From Paenibacillus foliorum (GTDB lineage: Bacteria > Bacillota > Bacilli > Paenibacillales > NBRC-103111), in contig NZ_WHOD01000045.1 of the NCBI RefSeq assembly GCF_013141765.1, positions 186,001-250,000 of the forward strand: 64,000 bases of DNA. Reading direction: 5' to 3'. Shown here piece by piece: positions 45,418 through 55,482 of this stretch. The notes under the pieces were generated by a model. The model was not told the DNA's origin and ran no database searches. It saw only the letters and a list, made by a program, of their open reading frames with translations. A program made the translations under genes and the position numbers. Position 1 is the stretch's first letter, and every line of letters begins with the position of its first letter.

Positions 45418-45876
45418 TTAAAATACGATTGCTAATCTCGCACCAGCCACTTTGTTAAAAGGGATTGCATGCTTCTTTTTGCCGATTTCAATTTCAACCG
45501 TTTCCTCATTAAACGACAGTAGTGTACCTTCAAATTCCTTCAATCCATTAACTGGCTCATAAGTGGTTACAAACACATTTTCACCTACAGCTTTATAATA
45601 ATCCTGCACTTTTTTCAATGGACGTTCCGCACCAGGTGATGAAACCTCTAAGAAATAGGCAGTAGGAATGGGGTCATCTTCGTCTAATTTTTCACTTAAG
45701 AATTCACTAATACGGCCGCAATCATCAATATCGATGCCGCCTTCCTTGTCCACATACACACGCAAAAACCAGTTACTGCCTTCCTTTACATACTCTACAT
45801 CGACCAGCTCAAATCCGTTCTCTTCCATGTAAGTCTGGAGAAGCGACTCTACTACGGATTTTATTTGCGTGCTCAA
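45418..45876 (-). CDS. rimP: Ribosome maturation factor RimP
   Basis: 152 aa 30S assembly factor. ENGFELVDVEYVKEGSNWFLRVYVDKEGGI, DDCGRISEFLS and FLEVSSPGAERPLKK are the family hallmarks. TTG start at 45876 lies 9 nt after AGGAGG. First gene of the rimP-nusA-infB operon, after the polC terminator. Confidence 0.95.
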   Translation of the reverse strand: MSTQIKSVVESLLQTYMEENGFELVDVEYVKEGSNWFLRVYVDKEGGIDIDDCGRISEFLSEKLDEDDPIPTAYFLEVSSPGAERPLKKVQDYYKAVGENVFVTTYEPVNGLKEFEGTLLSFNEETVEIEIGKKKHAIPFNKVAGARLAIVF

Positions 45877-45930
45877 CCTTCTTTTCCTCCTATCGTCAAT
45901 GAAAGCCGAGTGCTTTCATGTCTATAACAA

Positions 45931-45957
45931 AATGTAAAGAGTGGGTTTCCCCACTCT
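45931..45957 (-). terminator. Terminator of polC
   Basis: Eight-bp stem AGAGTGGG/CCCACTCT, tetraloop, then TTTACATTTTG on the minus strand. Confidence 0.82.
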
Positions 45958-46043
45958 CTAAGATCGGAACTTATTACGTTGTTACCAAAGAAGATTATAC
46001 CATAAGCCTTATAGGTATGCAATATGATGAGTGCCTGCTCTAT

Positions 46044-49000
46044 TTAGAAGAGCGATAATTGATTGGTCTCCGGTAGTCCACGAAAGCATCCCATACTCCC
46101 TAGCAGCTCCACAATTGTTTTGGATGCTTTGCTGCGACTTTGAAAATCTTCTATGGATAGGAACGGACCGCCATCCTTTGCAGCCGCAATATTAATAGCT
46201 GCATTCTCTCCAATACCAGCCATAGCAGAAAATGGAGGAAGAAGCGAATCACCTTCAACCAGGAATTTAGTCGCGGCTGATTTAAACAAATCAATAGGCT
46301 TGAACGAAAATCCGCGAGCTGTCATCTCCAAAGCCATCTCGAGGATAGAGATCATGCTTTTTTCTTTCGGAGTCGCCTGAAACCCTTTATCCTCAATCTC
46401 AATCAGTTTGCGTAGGATCGCATCATATCCTTGACACAGCAGCTCCAAATCGAAATCATCCGCTCGAACCGTAAAATAAGTCGCATAATAAGCAATTGGA
46501 TAATATAACTTGAAGTAGGCTGTACGGACCGCAGAAATAACGTAGGCTGCGGCATGTGCTTTTGGAAACATGTATTCAATACGTTCACAAGATTCAATAT
46601 ACCAAGCAGGAACCTTGTGTTTCTTCATATCTTCCTTCCACTCCGGCGTCAGCCCCTTGCCTTTACGCACGCTCTCCGTAATTTTAAAGGCAAGACCCGC
46701 GTCCATACCTGCTTTATAAATCAAATAAAGCATGATGTCATCACGACAGCCGATAACAGTCTTAATATTACAGGTTCCTTTCTTGATGAGCTCCTGTGCG
46801 TTTCCGAGCCATACACCGGTACCGTGAGATAATCCAGATATCTGAAGTAAATCAGCAAAAGAGGACGGTTGTGTCTCTTGAAGCATCTGCCTAACGAATT
46901 TCGTGCCCATCTCCGGAACTCCATAAGTGGCAACTGGCGTTCGTATCTTCTCAGGCTCAACACCAAGTGACTTCGTAGAGTTAAAGATGCTCATTACCTT
47001 CGGATCATTCATAGGGATGGTTGTCGGGTCGACACCGGTCAAATCCTGCAGCATCCGCATCATCGTCGGATCGTCGTGCCCAAGAATATCGAGCTTCAGC
47101 AAGTTAGCGTCAAAGGCGTGATAATCAAAATGGGTTGTTTTCCATTCTGAACTCGTGTCATCCGCAGGAAATTGTACAGGTGTGATATCATCGACATCAA
47201 TATAATCAGGAACTACTACTATACCGCCAGGATGTTGCCCTGTACTTCGCTTGACCCCCGTAAAGCCCAGAGCCAAACGGTTAATCTCGGCTCCACGCCA
47301 CTTCTTGCCCTGTTCTTCTTCATACTTTTTCACATAACCAAATGCTGTTTTCTCCGCAATTGTACCGATAGTACCAGCCCGGAACACATTTTTCGGTCCA
47401 AATAATACCTTGGTATAGTTATGGGCAACGGGTTGATATTCGCCCGAAAAGTTTAAGTCAATATCCGGTACTTTGTCTCCCTTAAAACCTAAGAACGTTT
47501 CAAATGGGATATCCTGCCCCTCGCCTTTTAATTTAGTGCCGCAGTTAGGGCAATCTTTATCCGGCAAGTCAAATCCACTTGGTATACTTCCATCGAGGAT
47601 CCATTCACAATGCTGGCAGGATGCACAAATGTAATGCGGTGGCAGCGGATTAACCTCCGAAATACCAAGAAAAGTGGCAACTACAGACGATCCAACAGAT
47701 CCCCGTGAACCAACCAGGTAGCCGTCCTCATTCGATTTCTTAACGAGCCTCTCGGAAATCAAATAGTTCGCAGAGAAGCCGTATTTGATAATGGGCACCA
47801 ATTCCTTCTCCAGCCGCGCCGTAACAACCTCTGGAACCGGCTCACCATATATACGTTTGGCTGTATCATAGCAGGTATTGCGGATTTCATCGTCAGCGCC
47901 TTCGATAATTGGTGTAAACAGCTTGGTAGGGAACAGCTCAAGCTCTTCGATCTGATCAGCAAGCTCAGAAGTGTTGGTAACAACAATTTCATAAGCCGTT
48001 TCCTTGCCGAGATATTCAAACTCCGCAAGCATTTCTTTCGTTGTGCGTAAATGAACTTCCGGTTTGCGGATATCCTTTAATGGGCTAAATCCAGTTATAC
48101 CATTGATGGTGATATCGCGGCATATTTTATCACGTGGATGCAGATAATGCACATTGCCAGTGGCTATCACCTTTTTACCAAGCTTACGGCCTATTTGCAG
48201 CACCCGGCGGTTAGCGTCCTCCAGCTGTTCTTTGCTGCCAACTAAGCCTTTTTCCACTAGATGCATATTAACGCAGGTCGGTTGTATTTCCAGAATATCG
48301 TAAAATTCGGCAACCCGCTCCGCTTCCTCCACGGACTTGTTTAACACAGCTTCATAGAACTCGCCTTTTTCGCAGCCAGATACAATAATTAAGCCTTCTC
48401 TCATCTCCATAAGCTTGCTCTTAGGTATGCAGGCAACCCGATGAAAGTACTCCGTATGGGAAATGGAAATTAGGGAGAATAAGTTTTTCTTGCCCACCGC
48501 ATCTTTGGCATAAATGCAGCAATGAAACGGCCTTGTAGTTTTTAAATTCTTACCTACATTATCATTCAATTGTACCAAATCAATTAAACCGCGATCCGCT
48601 GATTCTTTAATAAGGTTAAATAAAATATAACCAAGAGCAACAGAGTCATCTACAGCTCGGTGATGGTTGTCCAAGCCAATTTTAAATTTATCAGCTAACG
48701 TGTTCAATCGGTGATTTTTCATTGTTGGAAACAGTAATCTTGCCATCTCTAACGTATCCAAGGAAGGATTAGTCACTTCCGGCATACCTAGCCGTTTACA
48801 ATTAGCCTGTATAAAACCCATGTCAAACCGTGCGTTATGAGCGACCAATATGCTATCACCGATAAACTCAATAAACTTCGGCAGTACATCCTCGAGCTCT
48901 GGAGCATCGCTAACCATATCATCATTGATATTAGTCAGCTGCTGAATATTATAAGGAATCCGTTCATGCGGGTTAATGAAGCTAGCAAATCGATCGATCT

Positions 49001-50351
49001 CTTTGCCATTCTGCATTCGAACGCCCGCTATTTCAATGATTTTATTGTTTACAATAGATAAGCCCGTTGTCTCAATATCAAATACAACATATTCAGCTTC
49101 ACGCAAATCCACTGAACGAGCATTAAGAACAACAGGAACCCCATCATCCACTACATTAGCCTCTAAACCGTAGATCATTTTAATCCCGTGCTTCTTCGAG
49201 TACTTGTAAGCGTCCGGATAGCTTTGAATTCCGCTGTGATCCGTTACTGCTATCGCTTTGTGACCCCATTTGGCCGCCATTTTTATATACTTATCAATAG
49301 AAGTGATTCCATCCATAGTACTCATGGTCGTATGAAGGTGAAACTCTACGCGCTTTTCTTCAGCGTCATCCTTGCGATCAGGGGGAGCCGACACTTCGTT
49401 AATATCATTTGGCATCAGCACCAGCTCAGGAATTTGCATAAAACGATCATATTCTACTTTGCCGCGAACCTTCAGCCAAGTGCCGTTTTGAATCAAGCTA
49501 TAGATCTTTACATCTTCCTTCGTCTTAGCAAAAGCCTTGACCATCATTGAATCCGTAAAATCAGTTATATTAAACGTAAACAAGGTCATCCCGTTTTTGA
49601 GTTCTTTCGAATCAAGCCCGAATACAGCACCTTGCAGTGTAATTTTCTTTTCTTCGTCTTGAACCATTTGGATTGGAATCGGTGCATCTTTAATATCGTA
49701 ACCCACCATTAGCTTCAATTCTGCCTCATTAAGTGCATCTGCTTCCTGGTCAGCTTCGATTGAGATCATCATTTCTTGGGTAACGACTTTTCCTTCTTCA
49801 GCAATTTGCTGGGCAAATTTCTCGTACTCTTCTTCCCTCGCCTCATTCATCGCATACTTTACCTGCAGCTCTACGCCGAAAAAATTAGAAAAATACGATT
49901 GTATCCATTGACCAATATTTTTCTTTTTTGCTAGCTCCAGGCCTATTGAATCAAGCATAAGCAAAGTTAATTGATCGCCTTGAACTTCAATCTTAGCCTT
50001 ATTCATCCAGCCGTTGACTGAAGTCGCTTCACGCTGCACCCACTCTACGAACATTCCCCAATACTCATGGGCAACTGAATCAGGAGCAACATCATCGGTA
50101 TATCTCAGCATAAAACGTATGGCCGCAATATGAGCGAATTGATCACGAATCATTTTGCAAAACGAACGGTATACCTCTTGAGGAACAAGGGAGTTTTTGA
50201 TGATATAAAATGTCCACTCCCGGTTCGTACGGCTCGTTTCGACTTTATCAATGTAGCCATCTTGAAAAAAAGAGTTTACGACCTCATCTGGCACCCGAGC
50301 CTGAGCCATCAGCATTTCAAACCGTTCTCTTTTCACTGCTGTATTACTCAT
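46044..50351 (-). CDS. polC: DNA polymerase III PolC-type alpha subunit
   Basis: 1435 aa, the main replicative polymerase of low-G+C Gram-positives. Order: N-terminal domain, OB fold (about 230-315), PHP domain starting EFHLHTTMSTMDG near 337, inserted DEDD proofreading exonuclease (VVFDIETTGLS near 423, VAHNARFDMGF, HRAVDDS), rest of PHP, zinc ribbon CASCQHCEW / CPNCGTKL, and the C-family polymerase core (DIDLNFSGEYQ, TGQHPGGIVV, LDILGHDDPTM). Start ATG 50351 follows GGAGGAAG. Immediately downstream of proS as in Bacillus. Confidence 0.98.
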   Translation of the reverse strand: MSNTAVKRERFEMLMAQARVPDEVVNSFFQDGYIDKVETSRTNREWTFYIIKNSLVPQEVYRSFCKMIRDQFAHIAAIRFMLRYTDDVAPDSVAHEYWGMFVEWVQREATSVNGWMNKAKIEVQGDQLTLLMLDSIGLELAKKKNIGQWIQSYFSNFFGVELQVKYAMNEAREEEYEKFAQQIAEEGKVVTQEMMISIEADQEADALNEAELKLMVGYDIKDAPIPIQMVQDEEKKITLQGAVFGLDSKELKNGMTLFTFNITDFTDSMMVKAFAKTKEDVKIYSLIQNGTWLKVRGKVEYDRFMQIPELVLMPNDINEVSAPPDRKDDAEEKRVEFHLHTTMSTMDGITSIDKYIKMAAKWGHKAIAVTDHSGIQSYPDAYKYSKKHGIKMIYGLEANVVDDGVPVVLNARSVDLREAEYVVFDIETTGLSIVNNKIIEIAGVRMQNGKEIDRFASFINPHERIPYNIQQLTNINDDMVSDAPELEDVLPKFIEFIGDSILVAHNARFDMGFIQANCKRLGMPEVTNPSLDTLEMARLLFPTMKNHRLNTLADKFKIGLDNHHRAVDDSVALGYILFNLIKESADRGLIDLVQLNDNVGKNLKTTRPFHCCIYAKDAVGKKNLFSLISISHTEYFHRVACIPKSKLMEMREGLIIVSGCEKGEFYEAVLNKSVEEAERVAEFYDILEIQPTCVNMHLVEKGLVGSKEQLEDANRRVLQIGRKLGKKVIATGNVHYLHPRDKICRDITINGITGFSPLKDIRKPEVHLRTTKEMLAEFEYLGKETAYEIVVTNTSELADQIEELELFPTKLFTPIIEGADDEIRNTCYDTAKRIYGEPVPEVVTARLEKELVPIIKYGFSANYLISERLVKKSNEDGYLVGSRGSVGSSVVATFLGISEVNPLPPHYICASCQHCEWILDGSIPSGFDLPDKDCPNCGTKLKGEGQDIPFETFLGFKGDKVPDIDLNFSGEYQPVAHNYTKVLFGPKNVFRAGTIGTIAEKTAFGYVKKYEEEQGKKWRGAEINRLALGFTGVKRSTGQHPGGIVVVPDYIDVDDITPVQFPADDTSSEWKTTHFDYHAFDANLLKLDILGHDDPTMMRMLQDLTGVDPTTIPMNDPKVMSIFNSTKSLGVEPEKIRTPVATYGVPEMGTKFVRQMLQETQPSSFADLLQISGLSHGTGVWLGNAQELIKKGTCNIKTVIGCRDDIMLYLIYKAGMDAGLAFKITESVRKGKGLTPEWKEDMKKHKVPAWYIESCERIEYMFPKAHAAAYVISAVRTAYFKLYYPIAYYATYFTVRADDFDLELLCQGYDAILRKLIEIEDKGFQATPKEKSMISILEMALEMTARGFSFKPIDLFKSAATKFLVEGDSLLPPFSAMAGIGENAAINIAAAKDGGPFLSIEDFQSRSKASKTIVELLGSMGCFRGLPETNQLSLF

Positions 50352-50377
50352 GAACTTCCTCCCCCAAATCCCCGAAA

Positions 50378-50422
50378 AAAATACAAAGGGCAAACAGGAG
50401 ATGTTGCTTTCCGATTTGCCCT
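50378..50422 (-). terminator. Terminator of proS
   Basis: Eight-bp stem AGGGCAAA/TTTGCCCT with a 20-nt loop, followed by TTGTATTTTTTTC on the minus strand, ending about 27 nt before the polC start. Confidence 0.78.
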
Positions 50423-50442
50423 ATATTTACTAATAACCTGTA

Positions 50443-51891
50443 TTAATACGCTCTGCCAAATACTACAGTATGCTTGGAAGCCTCGCCACATACGAGACAA
50501 TTCGATTTATGCTCAACCGGTTCAAATGGAATGTTACGGCTCGTTGCGCCAGTTTCTTCTTTGACCTGTGCTTCACACGCTTCAGAACCGCACCAGCCAG
50601 CTAAGGCGAAGCCGCGCTTCTCTTCTAAGAAGGCTTTGAACTCGTCCAAGCTGTCGACGGAAGTGAAATTATCATCCCTGAACTGCTTAGCTCTATCATA
50701 CATTTGTTGATGAATTTCCGCCAGCATGTTTTTCACTTCTTCGACAAAATCCTCCTGCTTCACCATCCGCTTTTCGCCAGATATTCTTGAAACAAGCACC
50801 ACTTGCCCATTTTCCATATCACGCGGCCCTAGTTCAACACGAACCGGAATGCCGCGCATTTCGTATTCATTGAACTTCCACCCTGGAGTTTGATCTGCCC
50901 GATCATCTACTTTGACACGCACTCCAGCTTGTTTCAACTCTTTAAAGAGCTCGTCAACACGTCCAACTACCTGTTCACGCGTTTTCGGAGGTCCGATTGG
51001 AATCATAATAACCTGTGTAGGAGCAACTTTTGGTGGCAAAGCAAGACCACGATCATCTCCATGCACCATAATCAAAGCACCAATCAGTCTCGTACTAACT
51101 CCCCAAGACGTTGTATGACAGAACTGATGCTGATTCTCACGGTCCAAATATTTAATGTCAAAGGCAACAGCAAAGTTTGTCCCCAAATAATGCGACGTAC
51201 CAGCTTGAACAGCTTTGCCATCCTTCATCATCGCTTCAATGGAATACGTGTCTACTGCGCCAGCAAACTTTTCGGAAGGAGTCTTTTGACCAATAATTAC
51301 CGGAATCGCTAAGAAATTCTCTGCAAAGTCCTTATAAATTTCCAGCATTTGCATGGTTTCACGGCGTGCATCAGCTTCATCCTCATGGGCAGTATGTCCT
51401 TCCTGCCATAAAAACTCGCTTGTCCGCAAAAACGGCTGAGTTCTTTTTTCCCAACGTACAACATTAGCCCATTGATTGATCAGCAAAGGCAGGTCACGGT
51501 AGGAGTTAATCCATTCGGCGTACATATGCCCAACCATGGTCTCTGAGGTTGGACGAATAGCTAGACGCTCCTCCAGCTTCTCGCCGCCTGCTTCCGTAAC
51601 CCATGGTAATTCGGGATTAAAGCCTTCAATGTGATCTTTCTCTTTCTGAAAGAAGCTTTCTGGGATAAACATCGGGAAATACGCATTGCGATGACCCGTT
51701 TCCTTGAAACGTCCGTCCAGCTCACGCTGAATGTTTTCCCAAATCTCATAGCTGTCAGGTTTAAAAACAATACAACCGCGAACCGGTGAATAACTCATCA
51801 AGTCCGCTTTCTTAATTACATCAATATACCATCTGGAGAAATCTTCACCTTGAGGTGTTATCTCCTTAACAAATTGCTTTTCATTCGACAT
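50443..51891 (-). CDS. proS: Proline--tRNA ligase, archaeal/eukaryotic type
   Basis: 482 aa class II synthetase of the ProS type-3 group: no long inserted editing domain, and a C-terminal extension ending HTVVFGRAY with cysteines CGSEAC and CLVC for zinc. Class II motifs: YFPMFIPESFF, IRPTSETMVGHMYAEWI (motif 2), FLWQEGHTAH, GDDRGLALPPKVAP (motif 3). B. subtilis has the bacterial-type enzyme of about 564 aa at this position. Start ATG 51891 follows GGGAGGAAC. No T-box-like leader fits in the 102-nt gap upstream. Confidence 0.95.
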   Translation of the reverse strand: MSNEKQFVKEITPQGEDFSRWYIDVIKKADLMSYSPVRGCIVFKPDSYEIWENIQRELDGRFKETGHRNAYFPMFIPESFFQKEKDHIEGFNPELPWVTEAGGEKLEERLAIRPTSETMVGHMYAEWINSYRDLPLLINQWANVVRWEKRTQPFLRTSEFLWQEGHTAHEDEADARRETMQMLEIYKDFAENFLAIPVIIGQKTPSEKFAGAVDTYSIEAMMKDGKAVQAGTSHYLGTNFAVAFDIKYLDRENQHQFCHTTSWGVSTRLIGALIMVHGDDRGLALPPKVAPTQVIMIPIGPPKTREQVVGRVDELFKELKQAGVRVKVDDRADQTPGWKFNEYEMRGIPVRVELGPRDMENGQVVLVSRISGEKRMVKQEDFVEEVKNMLAEIHQQMYDRAKQFRDDNFTSVDSLDEFKAFLEEKRGFALAGWCGSEACEAQVKEETGATSRNIPFEPVEHKSNCLVCGEASKHTVVFGRAY

Positions 51892-51943
51892 GGTTGACGT
51901 TCCTCCCAAAAACCTTAACGTAGTTAATCTTCACTAATCTTAC

Positions 51944-51975
51944 GTGTTCAAAAAGTCCACTTTTCGAACAACCTC
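51944..51975. repeat. Palindromic element downstream of rseP (possible terminator)
   Basis: Plus strand TGTTCAAAAAGT-CC-ACTTTTCGAACA followed by ACCTC. A near-perfect 12-bp inverted repeat. Its arms and AACAACCTC end resemble the larger element at 53315-53381, on the other side of rseP and in opposite orientation. It could also act as the rseP terminator. Confidence 0.6.
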
Positions 51976-51993
51976 TTATGTTAACTACTTAGT

Positions 51994-53250
51994 TTATCCT
52001 GTAATAAGCCTTAATATATCATTGTAAGTAACAGCGATCATAAGCAGCATCAGCATCGCAAATCCAACAAAATGTACCATGCTCTCTCTGCTTGGATCGA
52101 CTGGCTTCCCACGTATGGCTTCAAACCCTAGAAAGACAAGTCGGCTCCCATCCAGTGCAGGAAACGGCAGCAGGTTGAATAAGCCTAAATACAAGCTCAT
52201 TAAGGCTGTCCAGAACGTATACTGTGCTATTCCGGCGCTCGCTTGTTCGCTTGTGAATTCAACAATTCGCACCGGTCCGCCTAGATCATCCATTTTAAAC
52301 TGCAGCGTTGCCAGCTTACCGAAGCTATCTAGTATCGAAACTGTTGCTGAGGACATACTCTTCCATCCGTTAACTAAGCCGTCAGTAAAGCCAGCTTTGC
52401 GGTTTTCGGCCATTAGAGTAACTCCGACAAGGCCTCCACCTTTATCTTCAGGAGTAATTTCCTTGCGCATCTGCTCTCCGCCACGATCTACAATCCATAC
52501 CATTGGCTTATTAGCTGATTGCTTGATCAGATTTCTAAGTTTTGTTCCGTCAGCGCCTATCGGCTCATTATTTACGATCATTACAATATCGTTGGCTGCT
52601 AGTCCGCCTTTATCTGCAGGTGAACCAGGCTCCGTACTGCGAATTTTAACCTTGTCTGGAACTCCGGCCATAAAAACAACAGCCACAAACAGAACAAAGG
52701 CCAAAACAAAATTCATCATCGGTCCTGCAAAAATAGAGAGAGAACGTTGTCCAACCGTCTTGCTGCCAAACTGGCGGTTCCAAGGAGCGATCTGTGTTTC
52801 CTTGTTTTTGCTAACCATCATAGCTTGAGGATGAACCTTTAGCTGTCTGATTTCCCCATCCACATCTAACTTGATCATTAGATTGTGTTCCAAATCAATT
52901 TCTTCCACAACGCCAACTAAACTATCTAGACGTTTATCGAAATCATTCAAATATATATGAGTGATTTCATCGTCGCCATTCAAAGCAAGCGCAATCCGTT
53001 GTCCTTGATTAATCTGAACCATTTCCGGATCTTCACCTGCCATGCGGACAAAGCCACCGATAGGTAATAAGCGTAGTGTATACCGAGTCTCATTCTTCTT
53101 AAATGAAAGCAGTTTAGGTCCAAATCCGATGGCAAATTCTCTCACTAAAATACCTGCGCGTTTAGCGAAATAATAATGCCCCCATTCATGTATGGTAACC
53201 AGTACAAAAAACAAAAGCACTATTTGAAAAACATTCTGCAACGTAGCCAA
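51994..53250 (-). CDS. rseP: RseP-family site-2 zinc metalloprotease (RasP)
   Basis: 418 aa intramembrane protease. Zinc motif VTIHEWGHYYFAKRAG (HExxH) in the first transmembrane helix, one PDZ domain (PGSPADKGGLAANDIVMIVN, about 215-285), NLLPFPALDGSRL (third zinc ligand) and a final membrane helix. In Bacillus RasP clears anti-sigma factors, FtsL remnants and signal peptides. Start TTG 53250 (ATLQNVFQIV) lies 9 nt after GGGAGGA; the ATG at 53274 overlaps no site. There is a longer loop between helix 1 and PDZ than in E. coli. Confidence 0.95.
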   Translation of the reverse strand: MATLQNVFQIVLLFFVLVTIHEWGHYYFAKRAGILVREFAIGFGPKLLSFKKNETRYTLRLLPIGGFVRMAGEDPEMVQINQGQRIALALNGDDEITHIYLNDFDKRLDSLVGVVEEIDLEHNLMIKLDVDGEIRQLKVHPQAMMVSKNKETQIAPWNRQFGSKTVGQRSLSIFAGPMMNFVLAFVLFVAVVFMAGVPDKVKIRSTEPGSPADKGGLAANDIVMIVNNEPIGADGTKLRNLIKQSANKPMVWIVDRGGEQMRKEITPEDKGGGLVGVTLMAENRKAGFTDGLVNGWKSMSSATVSILDSFGKLATLQFKMDDLGGPVRIVEFTSEQASAGIAQYTFWTALMSLYLGLFNLLPFPALDGSRLVFLGFEAIRGKPVDPSRESMVHFVGFAMLMLLMIAVTYNDILRLITG

Positions 53251-53314
53251 TTCGCAACGTCCTCCCTTTAGCATCGTTTAGTCAAGTATGTGCCATGGCT
53301 AGGCTCGTTCTTTA

Positions 53315-53381
53315 GAGGGTTGTTTAAAAAGCTTAGCTTCATAAAAACCTACTCGGTTCCAGTGTATGCCACTTTTTAAAC
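53315..53381. repeat. 60-bp inverted-repeat element between dxr and rseP
   Basis: Perfect 10-bp arms GTTTAAAAAG (53322-53331) and CTTTTTAAAC (53372-53381) around a 40-nt centre, with GAGGGTTG outside the left arm. No T-run suitable for termination of dxr. Arm sequences resemble the palindrome at 51944-51975. Confidence 0.7.
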
Positions 53382-53496
53382 TCACACTATTAAGTAAGAT
53401 TAACATTATTCACAATACGAATACAAGCTGCACCATGTTATGAACATATTATCTTGCTAACGAATTCATGCTAGAGAACATCTTTATTCGAACATA

Positions 53497-54639
53497 TTAA
53501 TTTATACGTTTGGCAGCGACTCTTGCCCAAGCATCAGCTTCCATAATTTGTTCCAAATCAGGATTAGATACAAGAACATGCTTGTCTAAAGCATCCGAAA
53601 TGATGTCTTCAATTTGTAGAAATTTAATTTCTCCCTTTAAGAAACGTTCAACAGCTGCCTCGTTAGCCGCATTAAATACAGTCGTAGCTGTACCCCCTGC
53701 TAAACCACTCTCAAAGGCCATTTTTAAACAGGGAAACCGCTCGTAATCCATCTCTCTAAAATGTAGCTTCCCAATTTGAGCCAAATTCAAAGAGGCTGTC
53801 GGCGTCTTCAATCGCTCAGGATACGTAAGCGCGTACTGAATCGGAACTCTCATGTCAGGGTTACCCAACTGAGCTATAATGCTGTTGTCAGCAAATTCCA
53901 CTAAGGAATGAATGATGCTCTCCGGATGAATAAGCACCTCGATCTGCGAATACGCCAATTGGAACAACCAATGAGCTTCAATCACTTCAAGACCTTTATT
54001 TACCATTGTCGCCGAATCAATAGTGATTTTGGCTCCCATGGACCAATTCGGATGCTGCAATGCTTGCTCAACCGTAACATGCTGCAAGTCCTCACGTGTA
54101 CGATCTCGAAAAGAACCACCTGAAGCTGTTAATGTGATTTTATGTACATTCTTCATAGATTCACCGTTCAGACATTGAAAGATAGCTGAATGCTCACTAT
54201 CTATAGGTAACAATTTAACGCCGCGGCGCTTTACTTGCTCCCTTACAATATGTCCTGCGGTAACCAATGTTTCTTTATTAGCCAGTCCTATGTCCTTGCC
54301 AGCCTCAATCGCAGCAAGAGTTGGACGAAGCCCTTGACTGCCAACCAATGCACTGACCATATAGTCCGCATCCGTTCCAGCAGCAACCTCGAGCAAACCC
54401 TCTTCGCCATAATAAACTCGAGTGGATGAAGGAACCATTAGCTTTAATTCATCTGCCAAGCTTTTCGTTGCAACGGAAACTTTCTTGGGCTTAAATTGAT
54501 TGACTTGCTCTGCTAGTAAGCTTAAGTTATAGCCTCCAGCAAGCCCTTCTACAGCGAAAAGATCCGGGTAATGGGAGATCACATCTAGCGTTTGGGTGCC
54601 AATTGACCCTGTTGATCCGAGGATCGCAATGCGTTTCAT
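53497..54639 (-). CDS. dxr: 1-deoxy-D-xylulose-5-phosphate reductoisomerase
   Basis: 380 aa, second enzyme of the MEP isoprenoid pathway. NADPH motif [50 protein letters not shown] and the metal/substrate segment [22 protein letters not shown]. Start ATG 54639 has GAGGTGA 6 nt upstream; a GTG just before is less well spaced. Order uppS-cdsA-dxr-rseP is standard. Confidence 0.97.
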   Translation of the reverse strand: MKRIAILGSTGSIGTQTLDVISHYPDLFAVEGLAGGYNLSLLAEQVNQFKPKKVSVATKSLADELKLMVPSSTRVYYGEEGLLEVAAGTDADYMVSALVGSQGLRPTLAAIEAGKDIGLANKETLVTAGHIVREQVKRRGVKLLPIDSEHSAIFQCLNGESMKNVHKITLTASGGSFRDRTREDLQHVTVEQALQHPNWSMGAKITIDSATMVNKGLEVIEAHWLFQLAYSQIEVLIHPESIIHSLVEFADNSIIAQLGNPDMRVPIQYALTYPERLKTPTASLNLAQIGKLHFREMDYERFPCLKMAFESGLAGGTATTVFNAANEAAVERFLKGEIKFLQIEDIISDALDKHVLVSNPDLEQIMEADAWARVAAKRIN

Positions 54640-54661
54640 CACACTTCACCTCAACATTGAA

Positions 54662-55462
54662 TTAGAAATGAGGAATCAAAGAAAGCAGATGAACCGCGGG
54701 AAACACAATCAACCAGCTGTCCACTCGGTCCAGTACACCGCCGTGTCCGGGTAAAAGCGCCCCAGTATCCTTAATCCCTTTAACCCTTTTATAAGCAGAT
54801 TGAATTAAGTCCCCCATCTGCCCAACTATTGCAATTATGAATCCTAATAACAAAGCATGTCTCCAAGAAAGCATGTCCGGTTGAATAATAGAGAAGATGA
54901 CGGCGACAGCCATGGATATAATAATACCGCCAACTGCGCCTTCAATAGATTTTTTCGGACTGATCGTAGGCCATAAGAGATGTTTCCCAAATGCGGAACC
55001 TGTAAAATAAGCACCGGAATCTGTCGCCCATATACAAAAAAAGACAAGCAACGTCCAAAAAATCCCGCCGTTCTCCATTATCCGGGTTTCAATCATATAA
55101 TGGAAACCAATACCAATATATACTACACCCAAAAACAACATAGAGATATCGTCGATTGTCACTTTGTTTTTAGATGTTACGGTAATACACAGCATAATAA
55201 ATAAAATCAACCATGGAAGATGGTCTAACGAGGCAAAGGAATAAGCCCCAGCAGCTTTCCAAGGAAATGCTAGACACCCCACAGCCAAGTAGCCTACCCA
55301 ATTCGTAATTTTATGTATTTGCAAACCGTTCATTCGAACAAATTCATTATATCCAATTAGTGACAGGATAAGGATTAAACCGGTAAACCAAAAGGACCCC
55401 AAGTACAATAAGATGAAAAAAGCAAGACCTGCAGTAATCCCAGTAATGATCCTCTGCTTCAA
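54662..55462 (-). CDS. cdsA: Phosphatidate cytidylyltransferase
   Basis: 266 aa integral membrane enzyme making CDP-diacylglycerol, the substrate of PgsA also encoded in this window. About seven or eight hydrophobic helices and the signature SAYKRVKGIKDTGALLPGHGGVLDRVDS. The start is probably TTG 55462 (KQRIITGITAG), 7 nt after GGAGG; the ATG at 55468 directly abuts GGAGGA. Confidence 0.95.
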   Translation of the reverse strand: MKQRIITGITAGLAFFILLYLGSFWFTGLILILSLIGYNEFVRMNGLQIHKITNWVGYLAVGCLAFPWKAAGAYSFASLDHLPWLILFIMLCITVTSKNKVTIDDISMLFLGVVYIGIGFHYMIETRIMENGGIFWTLLVFFCIWATDSGAYFTGSAFGKHLLWPTISPKKSIEGAVGGIIISMAVAVIFSIIQPDMLSWRHALLLGFIIAIVGQMGDLIQSAYKRVKGIKDTGALLPGHGGVLDRVDSWLIVFPAVHLLSLIPHF

Positions 55463-55482
55463 ATCCATTCCTCCATTGCTTA

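Noticed and set aside
51892..51993. Possible T-box leader before proS
   Set aside because: The gap is only 102 nt and lacks the T-box sequence and specifier arrangement.
52079..52828. 249-aa plus-strand ORF opposite rseP
   Set aside because: Antisense shadow; the rseP frame has clear motifs.
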